DNA of 64,000 nucleotides from Tenacibaculum sp. SZ-18 (GCF_002813915.1 NZ_CP019335.1:3021777-3085776); one strand, 5' to 3'. Shown: positions 42,877-52,309, numbered from the stretch's first letter. Numbers and translations: made by a program. The notes: generated by a model from the sequence alone, not told the origin.

Positions 42877-43794
42877 TTAAAGAGGTTCAACCTCACTTAA
42901 TTTCTCGTGATCTAAAACAGTGTAGCCATCTTCATCGATTGTTGAAGACGGTGTATATTTTACATCAGTAACCACTTGAGTAAACTTATACGAAGAAGTT
43001 TGATATACCTTTTGACCAAATGACTCCTCGTGGTACTGAACTAAAATATACAAACCAGCATTTAATTTTTTTATTTCTTCATTTGAAAGCTTAAACAAAG
43101 GGCTTTTTTCATCAATTCGATGAACTATTGTCCACATAGTAGGTAAATATGTAATCTTCTTTCTTTCTAATTCTAGCACATAGAAACTTCTCTTATACTG
43201 TCCTGTTTCGTCTTCTTGATTCATCGAAAGTGTTACCGAAACTTCTGGCTCAATCATTAACGTTTTTCTACTATTCATTAATCTTAACATCAATGCTCTT
43301 CCTCCGTTGAAATCTCTTAAAATTAAATTATGACTAAAGCGGATGGCTGCTTTTGGTTTTGAAAATCGTCCATATAACAATCCTGTTATAAAAGAAAAGC
43401 TCATCAAACCAATTAACGCTTGGAATGCCGCTATAATATTTGCTGTAATTCCTTTAGGGGCGATTCCACCATAACCAACAGTTGTTAGCGTTTGTGCACT
43501 AAAAAAGAAACCATTTAAAAAATCTTGAATTAAATTTCCTTTAGAAGGTGTGATTTGTTCAATTCCAATTATCACATATATAATTCCGAAAAAAACATTC
43601 ATCAAAGTATAACCGAAAACTACCATAATGAAAAACTTCCACCAGCTTAAACCAATGAAATAAGTATATAAATCATCTATACTTAATGGTCTATTTAAAT
43701 GCAAAATATTTGTTGTCCCGTTTTTATTAATAATTCCTCTAACATTTTCGGCAGATTTATATCCAAAACCTATATCCTTTGTCTTTTTTGCCAT
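42877..43794 (-). CDS. Inward-rectifier (KirBac-type) potassium channel
   Basis: A 305-residue channel subunit, started at ATG 43794 in preference to TTG 43812. Relative to the ATG start, helix one spans about 52-77, the pore helix and selectivity filter TTVGYGG lie near residue 108, and helix two spans about 118-142. The cytoplasmic immunoglobulin-like domain follows, with ALMLRLMNSRKTLMIEPEVSV and WTIVHRIDEKSPLF, both typical of Kir proteins. It should form a tetramer carrying K+ inward. Gated by ligands unknown here. Confidence 0.93.
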   Translation of the reverse strand: MAKKTKDIGFGYKSAENVRGIINKNGTTNILHLNRPLSIDDLYTYFIGLSWWKFFIMVVFGYTLMNVFFGIIYVIIGIEQITPSKGNLIQDFLNGFFFSAQTLTTVGYGGIAPKGITANIIAAFQALIGLMSFSFITGLLYGRFSKPKAAIRFSHNLILRDFNGGRALMLRLMNSRKTLMIEPEVSVTLSMNQEDETGQYKRSFYVLELERKKITYLPTMWTIVHRIDEKSPLFKLSNEEIKKLNAGLYILVQYHEESFGQKVYQTSSYKFTQVVTDVKYTPSSTIDEDGYTVLDHEKLSEVEPL

Positions 43795-43881
43795 ACTTCT
43801 CAAGTTTTTCAATTCTTACTTAACAACAAGATTAGGTACTAAATTACTTATTTGTAGGGAAAACCAAAAACATGTCTTATT

Positions 43882-43889
43882 CTAATTTT
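43882..43889 (+). promoter_or_regulatory. -7 element of the 43.9-45.4 kb pair
   Basis: TAATTTTG, exact consensus, 25 bases before ATG 43915. Confidence 0.55.
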
Positions 43890-43914
43890 GAAGTTGAATT
43901 AAAACACCAAACAA

Positions 43915-44418
43915 ATGAAAAATAAATTTTTACTCGCTATTTTAATCTCATTTTGGTTTACAAATGATTTAATCGGACAAAATTCAACACCTGTTGAAAG
44001 TAGCTTAGGTTTATCTTATCAATTTTCAACAATCAGTGAAGGATATGATTACGGTATAGGACTTATTGTTAATAATGACCTTGGGGGTAGTTCTGATGGA
44101 TTTGGTTATATAGCACAATTAACTTATTTGGCTCCTGTAGAAGCCATTGAAGATGTTATTGATTATGCTTTAACCTTTGACGCTTTAATTAAATACGATA
44201 TTGCAGTAGCTGATGGTTTGGATATTGCACCTACAGCAGGAGTGGGATATTTGACTGTTCAATCTGAAGCAAGTGAAAACGCTGAATTTTACTTTTCAGC
44301 AGGAGGAACTCTATCTTATTTCATTTCTGATAGTATTGTCATAGGTTTTGATGTTACGAAACAATTTTTAGAAGGTTCTGATATTACCACAGGAGTTTCA
44401 ATTAGATTTCAAATTTAA
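43915..44418 (+). CDS. Outer-membrane beta-barrel-like protein
   Basis: A 167-residue exported protein. A signal peptide (1-22, ending LIGQ) is followed by alternating hydrophobic strands (SSLGLSYQFST, GIGLIVNND, GFGYIAQLTYLAP, GVGYLTV, SAGGTLSYFI) and a C-terminus SIRFQI, a typical barrel-closing strand. The size suggests an eight-strand barrel similar to OmpA/OmpX-like proteins. It is followed 19 bases later by a lipoprotein gene and is probably co-transcribed. Confidence 0.75.
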   Translation: MKNKFLLAILISFWFTNDLIGQNSTPVESSLGLSYQFSTISEGYDYGIGLIVNNDLGGSSDGFGYIAQLTYLAPVEAIEDVIDYALTFDALIKYDIAVADGLDIAPTAGVGYLTVQSEASENAEFYFSAGGTLSYFISDSIVIGFDVTKQFLEGSDITTGVSIRFQI

Positions 44419-44437
44419 ATAATCAAATACTATAATT

Positions 44438-45361
44438 ATGAAAAAAGTAATTAGCCTAAGTCTAGCAACGCTAGTTTCACTTTCCATTTTAAATTGCGGT
44501 GGAAGTGATGGTGACCCAGTAGGAGACGGAATTTCTGATCCTGATGAAGTAGCAAATTTAATGAATAATGCTTTGCAATTACCCCCTGGTACTTTTACTG
44601 TAGATCCAAGCCAAGTGGAAATTGACGATTCAATTACTATTACAAGTAATAATAATGCAACTATTCCAATAAGCGGCGGACAATCAATGACAAATAATAT
44701 TTCATTTAATGCTCCGAATGGAAACGTAAATGCTGTTGGAATGAGATTTGGAACTTCTGGACCAATTTATTTTGTACCTATTAACACTCAAGGAAGTACA
44801 AATGGAACGGGAAGTTTTGATTTTGGTATGCTTGCCTCAATTTGTAATGACCTATCCAAAATTTGTCATGATATAAAATGTTATGAATTCGCCAGTACAT
44901 CAGGCGGTCAGATCTCAAGGGCAAATATTAGGGATGTAGCTATGATGTGCGGGAATTGTGATGAGCCTTCTTGTCAAGGTTTAGTTGACCCTTCTGATTG
45001 TGGTCTTTCTGGACAAGATGGAAGTCCAAGATTCAATTTAACTTGGAGTGGAGGTTCGGATCTTGATTTATATGTTACTGATCCAAATGGAACGACTATA
45101 AGCTACTCAAATGTTGCTTCTTCTAGTGGTGGTAGTTTAGATGTTGATTGTACAGGAAATTGTAGCGGAGGTAACTCAGAGAATATTACTTGGCCAAATG
45201 GAGGACCTTCAGGAACCTACAGAGTATGGGTAGATAATTTTTCAGGAGGAACTACCTCTTTTAATATTGTTGTAAGAGACAATGGTAATAATGTTACCAA
45301 TTTTTCTGGAAGCGTTGGCGCAGGTCAAGAATCTACAAAATGGACCTACAATAAAAACTAA
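44438..45361 (+). CDS. Lipoprotein with a C-terminal DUF2135/YfaP-like domain
   Basis: A 307-residue exported lipoprotein: lipobox ILNC (Cys20), a variable N-terminal half containing six or more cysteines (CNDLSKICHDIKC, CGNCDEPSC), then a beta domain from about residue 195 with LTWSGGSDLDLYVTDPNG, as in YfaP/DUF2135 proteins, and SGTYRVWVDNFSGG. The Asp-rich loop may bind calcium. The cysteine-rich part could form disulphides. Partner of the beta-barrel gene upstream by position. Confidence 0.82.
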   Translation: MKKVISLSLATLVSLSILNCGGSDGDPVGDGISDPDEVANLMNNALQLPPGTFTVDPSQVEIDDSITITSNNNATIPISGGQSMTNNISFNAPNGNVNAVGMRFGTSGPIYFVPINTQGSTNGTGSFDFGMLASICNDLSKICHDIKCYEFASTSGGQISRANIRDVAMMCGNCDEPSCQGLVDPSDCGLSGQDGSPRFNLTWSGGSDLDLYVTDPNGTTISYSNVASSSGGSLDVDCTGNCSGGNSENITWPNGGPSGTYRVWVDNFSGGTTSFNIVVRDNGNNVTNFSGSVGAGQESTKWTYNKN

Positions 45362-45366
45362 TAATT

Positions 45367-45393
45367 AAAACCGGAAGATTTCCGGTTTTTTTT
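45367..45393 (+). terminator. Terminator of the barrel-lipoprotein unit
   Basis: Stem AAAACCGGAA / TTCCGGTTTT, 3-base loop, T tail of eight or more. It slightly overlaps the 3' end of tag on the other strand. Confidence 0.9.
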
Positions 45394-45958
45394 AACTAGT
45401 ATTACAACTGTGCAGAAAGCAATCAACAGAGTGATCATTAACCATTCCCGTTGCTTGCATGAACGCGTAAATTACAGTTGAACCAACAAACTTGAATCCT
45501 TTTTTCTTTAAATCTTTAGAAATTTTATCTGAAAGTATAGTTTTTGCTGGTACATCCTCACTATTCACAATTGAATTTTTTATCGGTTTTCCATCTACAT
45601 AATTCCAAATATATTTTGAAAATGACCCGAATTCTTCTTGAATTTTTATAAAAGCTTGTGCATTTGAAATTGTCGCTTTTATCTTTAATTTATTTCTGAT
45701 TATCCCAGCATTTTCAATTAATTCTAGAAATTTATCATCATCATATTTTGATATCACTTTGTAATCAAACTGGTCAAAAGCCTTTCTAAAATTCTCTCTC
45801 TTCTTCAAAATAGTAATCCAACTTAATCCCGCCTGAAAAGTTTCTAATACTAAAAACTCAAACAACGTTTTATCATCATAAACAGGAACTCCCCACTCCT
45901 CGTCATGATAAGCTACATATAAAGGATCATCAGTTACCCAACTACAGCGTTTTTTCAT
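45392..45958 (-). CDS. tag: DNA-3-methyladenine glycosylase I
   Basis: A 188-residue base-excision repair enzyme removing 3-methyladenine. Motifs: CSWVTDDPLYVAYHDEEWG, the catalytic Glu39 in LETFQAGLSW, KGFKFVGSTVIYAFMQA, and the C-terminal zinc-binding NDHSVDCFLHSC. The zinc ligands (Cys4, His17 or 18 and the C-terminal His/Cys) are all present. The length matches E. coli Tag. Confidence 0.95.
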   Translation of the reverse strand: MKKRCSWVTDDPLYVAYHDEEWGVPVYDDKTLFEFLVLETFQAGLSWITILKKRENFRKAFDQFDYKVISKYDDDKFLELIENAGIIRNKLKIKATISNAQAFIKIQEEFGSFSKYIWNYVDGKPIKNSIVNSEDVPAKTILSDKISKDLKKKGFKFVGSTVIYAFMQATGMVNDHSVDCFLHSCNTS

Positions 45959-46054
45959 TAATAAAATTTTGAATTGAATTTAATAAAAAGAGCCCAAACT
46001 TATTTGTATTAAAAAGACTACATTTACGGACTATAGTACAAAACTTATTCTATT

Positions 46055-48109
46055 ATGAAGAAAATTTTCTTTCTGTATATAGCACTAACATCTACTTTTC
46101 TTGGTTATTCTCAAGTATTTGATCCTGTTTCTTGGAAAACTAGTATTGAAAAAGTTAACCAGGAAGAAGCTTTTTTAGTAGCCACTGCTACCATTGATAA
46201 TGGATGGCATCTTTATGGACAGGAAATACCTGCGGGTGGACCAAGACCTACGATTTTTACATTTAAAGCGAACGAAAGTTATGAATTAATTGGAAATACA
46301 TTAGAGGACTCAGGAATTACCGAAGATGATAAAATCTTCAAAATGAAGATTAAATACTTCGCCTACAAAGCAACTTTTAAACAAAAAATAAAACTACTTA
46401 AAAGTGACATAAAAGTTGAAGCAGAAGTTCAGTTTATGGTTTGTGATGACACAAAGTGTTTACCTCCAAAAACTGAAGAACTAATTTTTACACCAGGAAC
46501 AACAAACGTTGCAAAACAGAATAAAGATAAGGCAGAGCTTAGTAATAATGAAGCAAATAATTTATTGTACGGGATTTCTAATGATGAAATCCAAGAACCT
46601 GAAAGTGAAGAAAATTCAAATGGAACTGAAAATTCATCTGACGTAAAAAAGAAAAATGAATCTTCTTCTTTACTTAGTATTTTTGGACTTGGTTTTTTAG
46701 GTGGATTGTTAGCATTACTTACTCCGTGTGTGTTCCCTATGATTCCTTTAACTGTAAGTTTCTTTACCAAAAAAGATAGTTCTAAAGGAGCAGGAGTTTC
46801 GAAAGCTGTACTATACGGTTTCTTTATTCTTGCCGTATATTTAATTTTAAGTATTCCCTTTCACTTATTGGATTCAATCAATCCTGATATTTTAAATGAA
46901 ATCTCAACCAACGTATGGCTGAATGTAATCTTTTTTGTTGTATTTGTGTTTTTTGCAGGTTCTTTTTTTGGTTTCTATGAATTAACATTACCTAGCAGCT
47001 GGACAAACAAAACAACTGAAGGTGAAAGCTCAGGAGGAATTATTGGAGTTTTTTTCATGGCTTTAACATTAGCAATTGTTTCATTTTCATGTACAGGACC
47101 AATATTAGGATCATTATTAGCAGGATCTTTATCTTCTGATGGTGGCGCTTGGCAATTAACTTCAGGAATGGCTGGATTCGGTGTCGCTTTAGGCTTACCT
47201 TTCACTTTATTTGCCATGTTTCCTAACATGCTAAAATCTTTACCAAAATCTGGAGGATGGATGACAACCGTAAAAGTTGTTTTAGGTTTCTTAGAACTAG
47301 CGCTAGCATTTAAATTCTTATCTAATGCAGATTTAGTTGCACACTGGAACTTGTTAAAAATTGAACCGTTCCTAATTATTTGGATTATCATTTTCGCTGG
47401 TTTAGCATTATACCTTTTCGGAAAGATAAAATTTCCACATGACTCTCCAATGCAAAAAATCGGAATACCAAGAATATTAATAGGGGTTGTTTCATTGGCT
47501 TTTGCTATCTATTTAGCAACAGGTTTCAGAGTTAACAAAGAAACTAACACATATCATTCTCTATCTTTATTAAGTGGTTTAGCTCCACCAGCAGGATATA
47601 GTATTTTCAATAAAGCAGACTGTCCGAATAATTTACAATGTTTTAAGGATTTAAAACAAGGTTTAGCGTATGCAAAACAAGTAAATAAACCAATTATGCT
47701 TGACTTTACGGGTTATGCATGCGTAAACTGTCGTAAAATGGAAGAGCATGTTTGGATTGACGATAAAATTGATAACGTACTCCGCAACGATTACGTTTTA
47801 ATCTCTTTATATGTTGACGATAAAAAAGAACTCCCAAAAGAACAGCAAATTGAGGTAAATCGTATTAATGGAGGAACCAGAACACTTAAAAACTACGGAC
47901 ATAAATGGTCGCATTTTCAAACAGTTTTTTTTAAAACTAATACGCAACCATACTATGTACTTCTAAGTTCAGATGGAAAACAAGTATTAAACAATCCTGT
48001 TGGTTATACACCAAATGAAAATGAATATTTACAATGGCTGTTAGATGGAAAAGAAAGATCTAAAAACACTTTAAATAATTTATTCAATCAATCGAATCTA
48101 TTAAAATAA
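46055..48109 (+). CDS. dsbD: Thiol:disulphide interchange protein DsbD
   Basis: A 684-residue inner-membrane protein passing electrons from cytoplasmic thioredoxin to the periplasm. Signal peptide (1-19); an N-terminal DsbD-alpha domain with the reduced-thiol segment CDDTKCLPP; a linker rich in Glu and Ser; an eight-helix core with LLTPCVFPMIPLTV and VSFSCTGPILG, which carry the membrane Cys pair; and a C-terminal thioredoxin domain with FTGYACVNCRKM. All three cysteine pairs are intact. It has a hairpin terminator 26 bases downstream. Confidence 0.94.
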   Translation: MKKIFFLYIALTSTFLGYSQVFDPVSWKTSIEKVNQEEAFLVATATIDNGWHLYGQEIPAGGPRPTIFTFKANESYELIGNTLEDSGITEDDKIFKMKIKYFAYKATFKQKIKLLKSDIKVEAEVQFMVCDDTKCLPPKTEELIFTPGTTNVAKQNKDKAELSNNEANNLLYGISNDEIQEPESEENSNGTENSSDVKKKNESSSLLSIFGLGFLGGLLALLTPCVFPMIPLTVSFFTKKDSSKGAGVSKAVLYGFFILAVYLILSIPFHLLDSINPDILNEISTNVWLNVIFFVVFVFFAGSFFGFYELTLPSSWTNKTTEGESSGGIIGVFFMALTLAIVSFSCTGPILGSLLAGSLSSDGGAWQLTSGMAGFGVALGLPFTLFAMFPNMLKSLPKSGGWMTTVKVVLGFLELALAFKFLSNADLVAHWNLLKIEPFLIIWIIIFAGLALYLFGKIKFPHDSPMQKIGIPRILIGVVSLAFAIYLATGFRVNKETNTYHSLSLLSGLAPPAGYSIFNKADCPNNLQCFKDLKQGLAYAKQVNKPIMLDFTGYACVNCRKMEEHVWIDDKIDNVLRNDYVLISLYVDDKKELPKEQQIEVNRINGGTRTLKNYGHKWSHFQTVFFKTNTQPYYVLLSSDGKQVLNNPVGYTPNENEYLQWLLDGKERSKNTLNNLFNQSNLLK

Positions 48110-48135
48110 CAAAACATTAACAGGTTTTAAAACAG

Positions 48136-48167
48136 AAAGATACATTTTGATGATGTATCTTTTTTTA
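48136..48167 (+). terminator. dsbD terminator
   Basis: Stem AAAGATACAT / ATGTATCTTT with a 7-base loop and a T run. Confidence 0.85.
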
Positions 48168-48193
48168 TATTTATAGTATGAATTAAAATAAAG

Positions 48194-48604
48194 ATGACTC
48201 GTTTAATCAACTACTTAATGATTAATATTTTTATCATTCTTTTAGTCTCTTGTAGTTCCATTTCAAAAAACAAACAAGACGGCTTGAAAGAAGAGCCGGT
48301 AGTTATTAAAAATGATAGTGTCGAGTATGAAATAACCATAATTGATCCAGGGTTTAACAACTTTCTAGTTACCGTTGCACGACCACCAGGCTACCATTCT
48401 CAAATTTTTCTCGAAAATAAGAATCGGTTTTATGTTTCTATTTGGAACTCAAGAGTGAACAATCCTGCTCGATTTAATCCAAACATCTACGAAAATATTA
48501 TTCTCTATGATCCTAATGTTGATTATGGTTATGACGTTAACTATAAGTTGTTCAATTATTTTGAATTTGCCCAACAAAAGTATAGAATGCGACTGCAATG
48601 GTAA
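48194..48604 (+). CDS. DUF6146-like small lipoprotein
   Basis: A 136-residue predicted lipoprotein with lipobox LVSC (Cys20). The mature part reads SVEYEITIIDPGFNNFLVTVARPPG, then NRFYVSIWNSRVNNP and YDPNVDYGYDVNYKLFNYFEFAQQKYR, which I recognise by eye as the DUF6146 family of Flavobacteriia. Function unknown. It lies between the dsbD terminator and the sppA promoter as a single gene. Confidence 0.75.
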   Translation: MTRLINYLMINIFIILLVSCSSISKNKQDGLKEEPVVIKNDSVEYEITIIDPGFNNFLVTVARPPGYHSQIFLENKNRFYVSIWNSRVNNPARFNPNIYENIILYDPNVDYGYDVNYKLFNYFEFAQQKYRMRLQW

Positions 48605-48620
48605 ACTCGTGTTAAAAACG

Positions 48621-48628
48621 TATATTTG
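48621..48628 (+). promoter_or_regulatory. sppA -7 element
   Basis: TATATTTG, exact consensus, 23 bases before ATG 48652. Confidence 0.6.
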
Positions 48629-48651
48629 ACCTAGAATTTTAATCAGAAAAA

Positions 48652-50397
48652 ATGAAGTTTTTACGTAATCTATTAGCCTCAATCTTAGGTTTTTTTATTA
48701 GTCTATTTATATTAGTTTGTTTCTTTTTATTGGTTGCTGTCGTTGCTGGTGGCGAAGAAGAAGTCATTGTAAAACAAAATTCAATTTTGGAATTGAATGT
48801 AGTTAAACAAATTAAAGATTATGCGCCAAAAGATACAAGTCCGATTGCACAGGCTTTAAATTTAGTTGGTGAAAAATTATCCCTGAATGAAATTTTAAAT
48901 GCAATTGACAATGCACAACTCGATGATAACATCAAAGGAATTAGCATTAAAACAAATGCAGTTGGAGCTGGAATGGCACAAACACAAGCGATAAGAAAAA
49001 AATTAGAAGAATTTAAAGAATCTGGTAAATTCATTTACGCTTACAATGATGTTTACTCTCAGAAAAACTACTACTTAAGTTCTGTTGCGGATAGTATTTT
49101 CTTAAATCCAGTAGGACAAATCGAATTCTCAGGACTTTCCTCTGAAATTTTATACTATAAAGACTTTGAGGATAAATATGGTGTAAAAATGGAAGTTGTT
49201 CGTCATGGGAAATACAAGAGTGCAGTAGAACCTTTTTTAGAGAACAAAATGAGCGATGCCAATAGAGAACAAATTACTTCTTTCCTAAGTTCTATTTGGT
49301 CTGAATTCACAAACAATATAAGTAAAAGCAGAAATATTTCAGTAGAACAGCTCAATACAATTGCTGATAATTCAGAAGGACGAAATGCTGATTTAGCTTT
49401 AAAAAACAATCTAATTGATGGAATTATTTATAGCGATCAGTATGATGAAAAATTGAAAAATGTAGTTGATTCAAAACCAAATACGATTAGTTTAGAAGAT
49501 TACATTAAGTCAGGAAAAGGAAGAATTGCTTCAACTTCGAAAGATAAAATTGCAGTTATTTATGCGCAAGGAGAAATAGCATATGGAGAAGGTAACGAAG
49601 ATGTTATTGGACAAGGAATGATTAATAGAGCAATTAAAAAAGCGGTAAAAGACAAAAAAGTCAAAGCAATTGTGCTCCGCGTAAATTCTCCTGGAGGAAG
49701 TGCATTAGCTTCAGAATTAATTTGGAGAGAGTTAGAACTTGCTAAAAATAAAAAACCATTAATTGTATCAATGGGTAATTTAGCTGCTTCTGGAGGATAT
49801 TACATTGCTTGTAATGCTGATTTAATTGTTGCTGAACCAACAACAATAACAGGTTCAATCGGAGTTTTTGGTGCTTTACCTAATGCTTATGAGCTTTCTA
49901 AAAAGATGGGAATTAATGCAGAACAAGTTTCAACCAACAAAAGTGCTGCCTATAGTTTATTTGAGCCAATGGATAAGAAATTTTATGACGTAACTAAAGA
50001 AGGCGTAGAGCAAATATATACTACGTTTGTAAATCATGTTGCCGCAGGAAGAAAAATGACTTTTGAAAAAGTTGATGCTATTGCACAAGGTAGAGTTTGG
50101 TCAGGTAAAGAAGCATTAGAAAATGGCTTGGTTGATAAATTAGGTGGACTACAAGATGCTATAGATATAGCTGTACAATATGCAGAAATTAAAGATTATA
50201 GAATAAGAAACTTTCCTAACTACAAAAAAGATATTAAGGATATGTTGAACGTTTCTCCTTTTGGGAAAGTAAACAAAGAGGAAATCATTAAAGAAACGAT
50301 TGGTTCTGAGAATTATGAGTTATTTAATCAGATTAATCAATTTAAAAATATGGAAGGAATTCAGGCAAGAATGCCATATATTCTTCAGATTAAATAA
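48652..50397 (+). CDS. sppA: Signal peptide peptidase SppA, 67K type
   Basis: A 581-residue membrane-bound serine protease that degrades cleaved signal peptides. One N-terminal membrane helix (about 8-32) is followed by two tandem S49 domains. The general base Lys189 is in KYKSAVEPF and the nucleophile Ser380 in NLAASGGYYIA, in separate halves as in the E. coli enzyme. RVNSPGGSALAS is conserved. Its TAA stop lies in the first unit of a 17-bp tandem array, which separates the gene from its terminator. Confidence 0.95.
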   Translation: MKFLRNLLASILGFFISLFILVCFFLLVAVVAGGEEEVIVKQNSILELNVVKQIKDYAPKDTSPIAQALNLVGEKLSLNEILNAIDNAQLDDNIKGISIKTNAVGAGMAQTQAIRKKLEEFKESGKFIYAYNDVYSQKNYYLSSVADSIFLNPVGQIEFSGLSSEILYYKDFEDKYGVKMEVVRHGKYKSAVEPFLENKMSDANREQITSFLSSIWSEFTNNISKSRNISVEQLNTIADNSEGRNADLALKNNLIDGIIYSDQYDEKLKNVVDSKPNTISLEDYIKSGKGRIASTSKDKIAVIYAQGEIAYGEGNEDVIGQGMINRAIKKAVKDKKVKAIVLRVNSPGGSALASELIWRELELAKNKKPLIVSMGNLAASGGYYIACNADLIVAEPTTITGSIGVFGALPNAYELSKKMGINAEQVSTNKSAAYSLFEPMDKKFYDVTKEGVEQIYTTFVNHVAAGRKMTFEKVDAIAQGRVWSGKEALENGLVDKLGGLQDAIDIAVQYAEIKDYRIRNFPNYKKDIKDMLNVSPFGKVNKEEIIKETIGSENYELFNQINQFKNMEGIQARMPYILQIK

Positions 50398-50608
50398 ATT
50401 CGAAAAATAAATAAATTCGAAAAATAAATAAATTCGAAAAATAAATAAATTCGAAAAATAAATAAATTCGAAAAATAAATAAATTCGAAAAATAAATAAA
50501 TTCGAAAAATAAATAAATTCGAAAAATAAATAAATTCGAAAAATAAATAAATTCGAAAAATAAATAAATTCGAAAAATAAATAAATTCGAAAAATAAATA
50601 AATTCGAA
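50392..50608. repeat. 17-bp tandem array (AAATAAATTCGAAAAAT)13
   Basis: Thirteen copies with TTCG at 50399 and then every 17 bases to 50603; only the last copy breaks off. Copies are identical. The stop codon of sppA is in the first copy. The minus strand has no stops in this motif, which produces spurious frames of 78-102 codons rich in Phe, Ile and Tyr. Confidence 0.97.
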
Positions 50609-50611
50609 AGC

Positions 50612-50643
50612 AAAAACGCACTACCCAAGGGTAGTGCGTTTTT
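50612..50643. terminator. Bidirectional terminator of sppA and the 33-codon gene
   Basis: Stem AACGCACTACCC / GGGTAGTGCGTT closed by AA, with A and T runs on both sides. It serves sppA on the plus strand and the small gene 50664-50765 on the minus strand. Confidence 0.9.
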
Positions 50644-50663
50644 AAACTTTCTATTTCCTTTTT

Positions 50664-50765
50664 TTAGTGTTTTAAAGCATAGCTAGCACCCTTACCAGAT
50701 TCTGCTAAAACAACCAAAACTCTTCTTACTATTAATAGTATTTTGTTAAGTAATAATTTCCCCAT
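50664..50765 (-). CDS. Small 33-residue protein with its own promoter
   Basis: ATG 50765 to TAA 50664 encodes MGKLLLNKILLIVRRVLVVL followed by AESGKGASYALKH. The N-terminal 20 residues form an amphipathic or membrane helix with Lys and Arg interrupting the hydrophobic run; the tail is small and polar. A perfect TAATTTTG -7 element (50800-50807) lies 35 bases upstream and a strong terminator 20 bases downstream, which supports a real transcription unit. No family recognised. Confidence 0.6.
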   Translation of the reverse strand: MGKLLLNKILLIVRRVLVVLAESGKGASYALKH

Positions 50766-50799
50766 AATTACTAATCTTTAAATTTGAATATCCCTGATG

Positions 50800-50807
50800 C
50801 AAAATTA
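50800..50807 (-). promoter_or_regulatory. -7 element of the 33-codon gene
   Basis: Minus-strand TAATTTTG, exact consensus; a TTG lies 24 bases further upstream, one base beyond the usual spacing. Confidence 0.55.
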
Positions 50808-50942
50808 AACATAACGATTCTAATAAACCTTCAAAATTGTTTCATGTAACATTTTTAGAATCTTAGACTAATTATGAGAATATTACACATTTAAAGTTAT
50901 AAAAATGTAACATTTATTGAAGTTCATATATATTACATAATA

Positions 50943-50978
50943 AAAAAAGCGTCTTGTATTTCTACAAAACGCTTTTTG
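50943..50978 (-). terminator. metK terminator
   Basis: AAAAAGCGT ... ACGCTTTTT stem extended by TTGTA / TACAA across one mismatch, 25 bases beyond the metK stop. Confidence 0.85.
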
Positions 50979-51002
50979 TTTATCTTTAAAACTGACTGTA
51001 AA

Positions 51003-52256
51003 TTACAAGCTAAATTCTTTTTTTACTCTATCGACGTAATCTAATTTCTCCCATGTAAACAATTCAACTTCTAATTGTTTTGACGCCCCGTTTGGTTGCT
51101 CAAAAGTTTTAGAAATCACTTCATTTTTACGTCCCATATGTCCATATGCAGCAGTTTCACTATACATTGGGGTTCTTAACTTTAATCTACCCTCAATTGC
51201 ATGAGGTCTCATATCAAAAATTTCAGACACCTTTTGTGCAATTTCTCCATCAGTCAAATCAACTTTTGCAGTTCCATAAGTATCCACAAAAATTCCCATC
51301 GGCTCCACTACTCCAATAGCATAAGACACCTGAACTAAAACCTCATCTGCAACTCCAGCAGCAACTAAGTTTTTCGCTATATGACGTGTTGCATAAGCAG
51401 CACTTCTATCTACTTTACTTGGATCTTTTCCTGAGAATGCTCCACCACCATGTGCTCCTTTTCCACCATAAGTGTCCACAATAATTTTACGACCAGTTAA
51501 TCCTGTATCTCCGTGAGGTCCACCAATTACAAATTTTCCTGTTGGATTGATATGATATTTTATATCATCATTAAACAATGTTTGGATTTGAGCAGGTAAT
51601 TTAGCGATAACACGAGGCATTAAAATTTCTTTAATGTCTTGTCTGATTTTAACCAACATTTCATCATCATCAGCAAAATCGTCATGCTGAGTCGAAACAA
51701 CAATTGCCTCTACCCTTTTCGGTACATTATCATCAGAATACTCAATAGTAACCTGACTTTTTGCATCTGGACGTAAATAATTAATATCTTTCCCTTCTCT
51801 TCTTATAGCGGCTAATTCTTTTAGAATTAAATGAGACAAATCTAATGCAAGAGGCATAAAGTTTTCTGTTTCATTTGTTGCATAACCAAACATCATTCCT
51901 TGATCTCCTGCACCTTGTTCTTCTTTCTTAGCTCTATCAACTCCTCTATTGATATCATCAGATTGTTCGTGAATTGCTGAAAATACACCACAAGAATTTC
52001 CATCGAACATATACTCACTTTTCGTATATCCAATTTTGTTAATTACGTTTCTTGCGATTTTTTGAACATCTAAATAAATGTTAGATTTTACCTCTCCCGC
52101 TAAAACTACTTGACCAGTTGTAACTAATGTTTCGCACGCTACTTTTGAATTTGGATCAAAGGCTAAAAAATTATCTATTAGAGCGTCACTAATTTGATCG
52201 GCTACTTTATCTGGATGTCCTTCAGATACACTCTCTGATGTAAAAAAGTATGACAT
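51003..52256 (-). CDS. metK: S-adenosylmethionine synthetase
   Basis: A 417-residue enzyme making SAM from methionine and ATP. Start taken at ATG 52256 ([20 protein letters not shown]), the canonical N-terminus, rather than 18 codons upstream. Family signatures [12 protein letters not shown] and [16 protein letters not shown] are intact. The leader contains a SAM-II riboswitch between a TAAATTTG promoter and the start codon, so expression should fall when SAM is abundant. It has its own terminator. Confidence 0.97.
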   Translation of the reverse strand: MSYFFTSESVSEGHPDKVADQISDALIDNFLAFDPNSKVACETLVTTGQVVLAGEVKSNIYLDVQKIARNVINKIGYTKSEYMFDGNSCGVFSAIHEQSDDINRGVDRAKKEEQGAGDQGMMFGYATNETENFMPLALDLSHLILKELAAIRREGKDINYLRPDAKSQVTIEYSDDNVPKRVEAIVVSTQHDDFADDDEMLVKIRQDIKEILMPRVIAKLPAQIQTLFNDDIKYHINPTGKFVIGGPHGDTGLTGRKIIVDTYGGKGAHGGGAFSGKDPSKVDRSAAYATRHIAKNLVAAGVADEVLVQVSYAIGVVEPMGIFVDTYGTAKVDLTDGEIAQKVSEIFDMRPHAIEGRLKLRTPMYSETAAYGHMGRKNEVISKTFEQPNGASKQLEVELFTWEKLDYVDRVKKEFSL

Positions 52257-52309
52257 ATTCTTTTGTATATTAAAATTAGTAAGTGGAAAGTTGGTCGCAA
52301 AAGAAGCCA

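Noticed and set aside
50320-50628. Long minus-strand frames rich in Phe, Ile and Tyr
   Set aside because: They are translations of the 17-bp tandem repeat, which happens to lack stops on that strand; the frames are exact repeats without a ribosome site.
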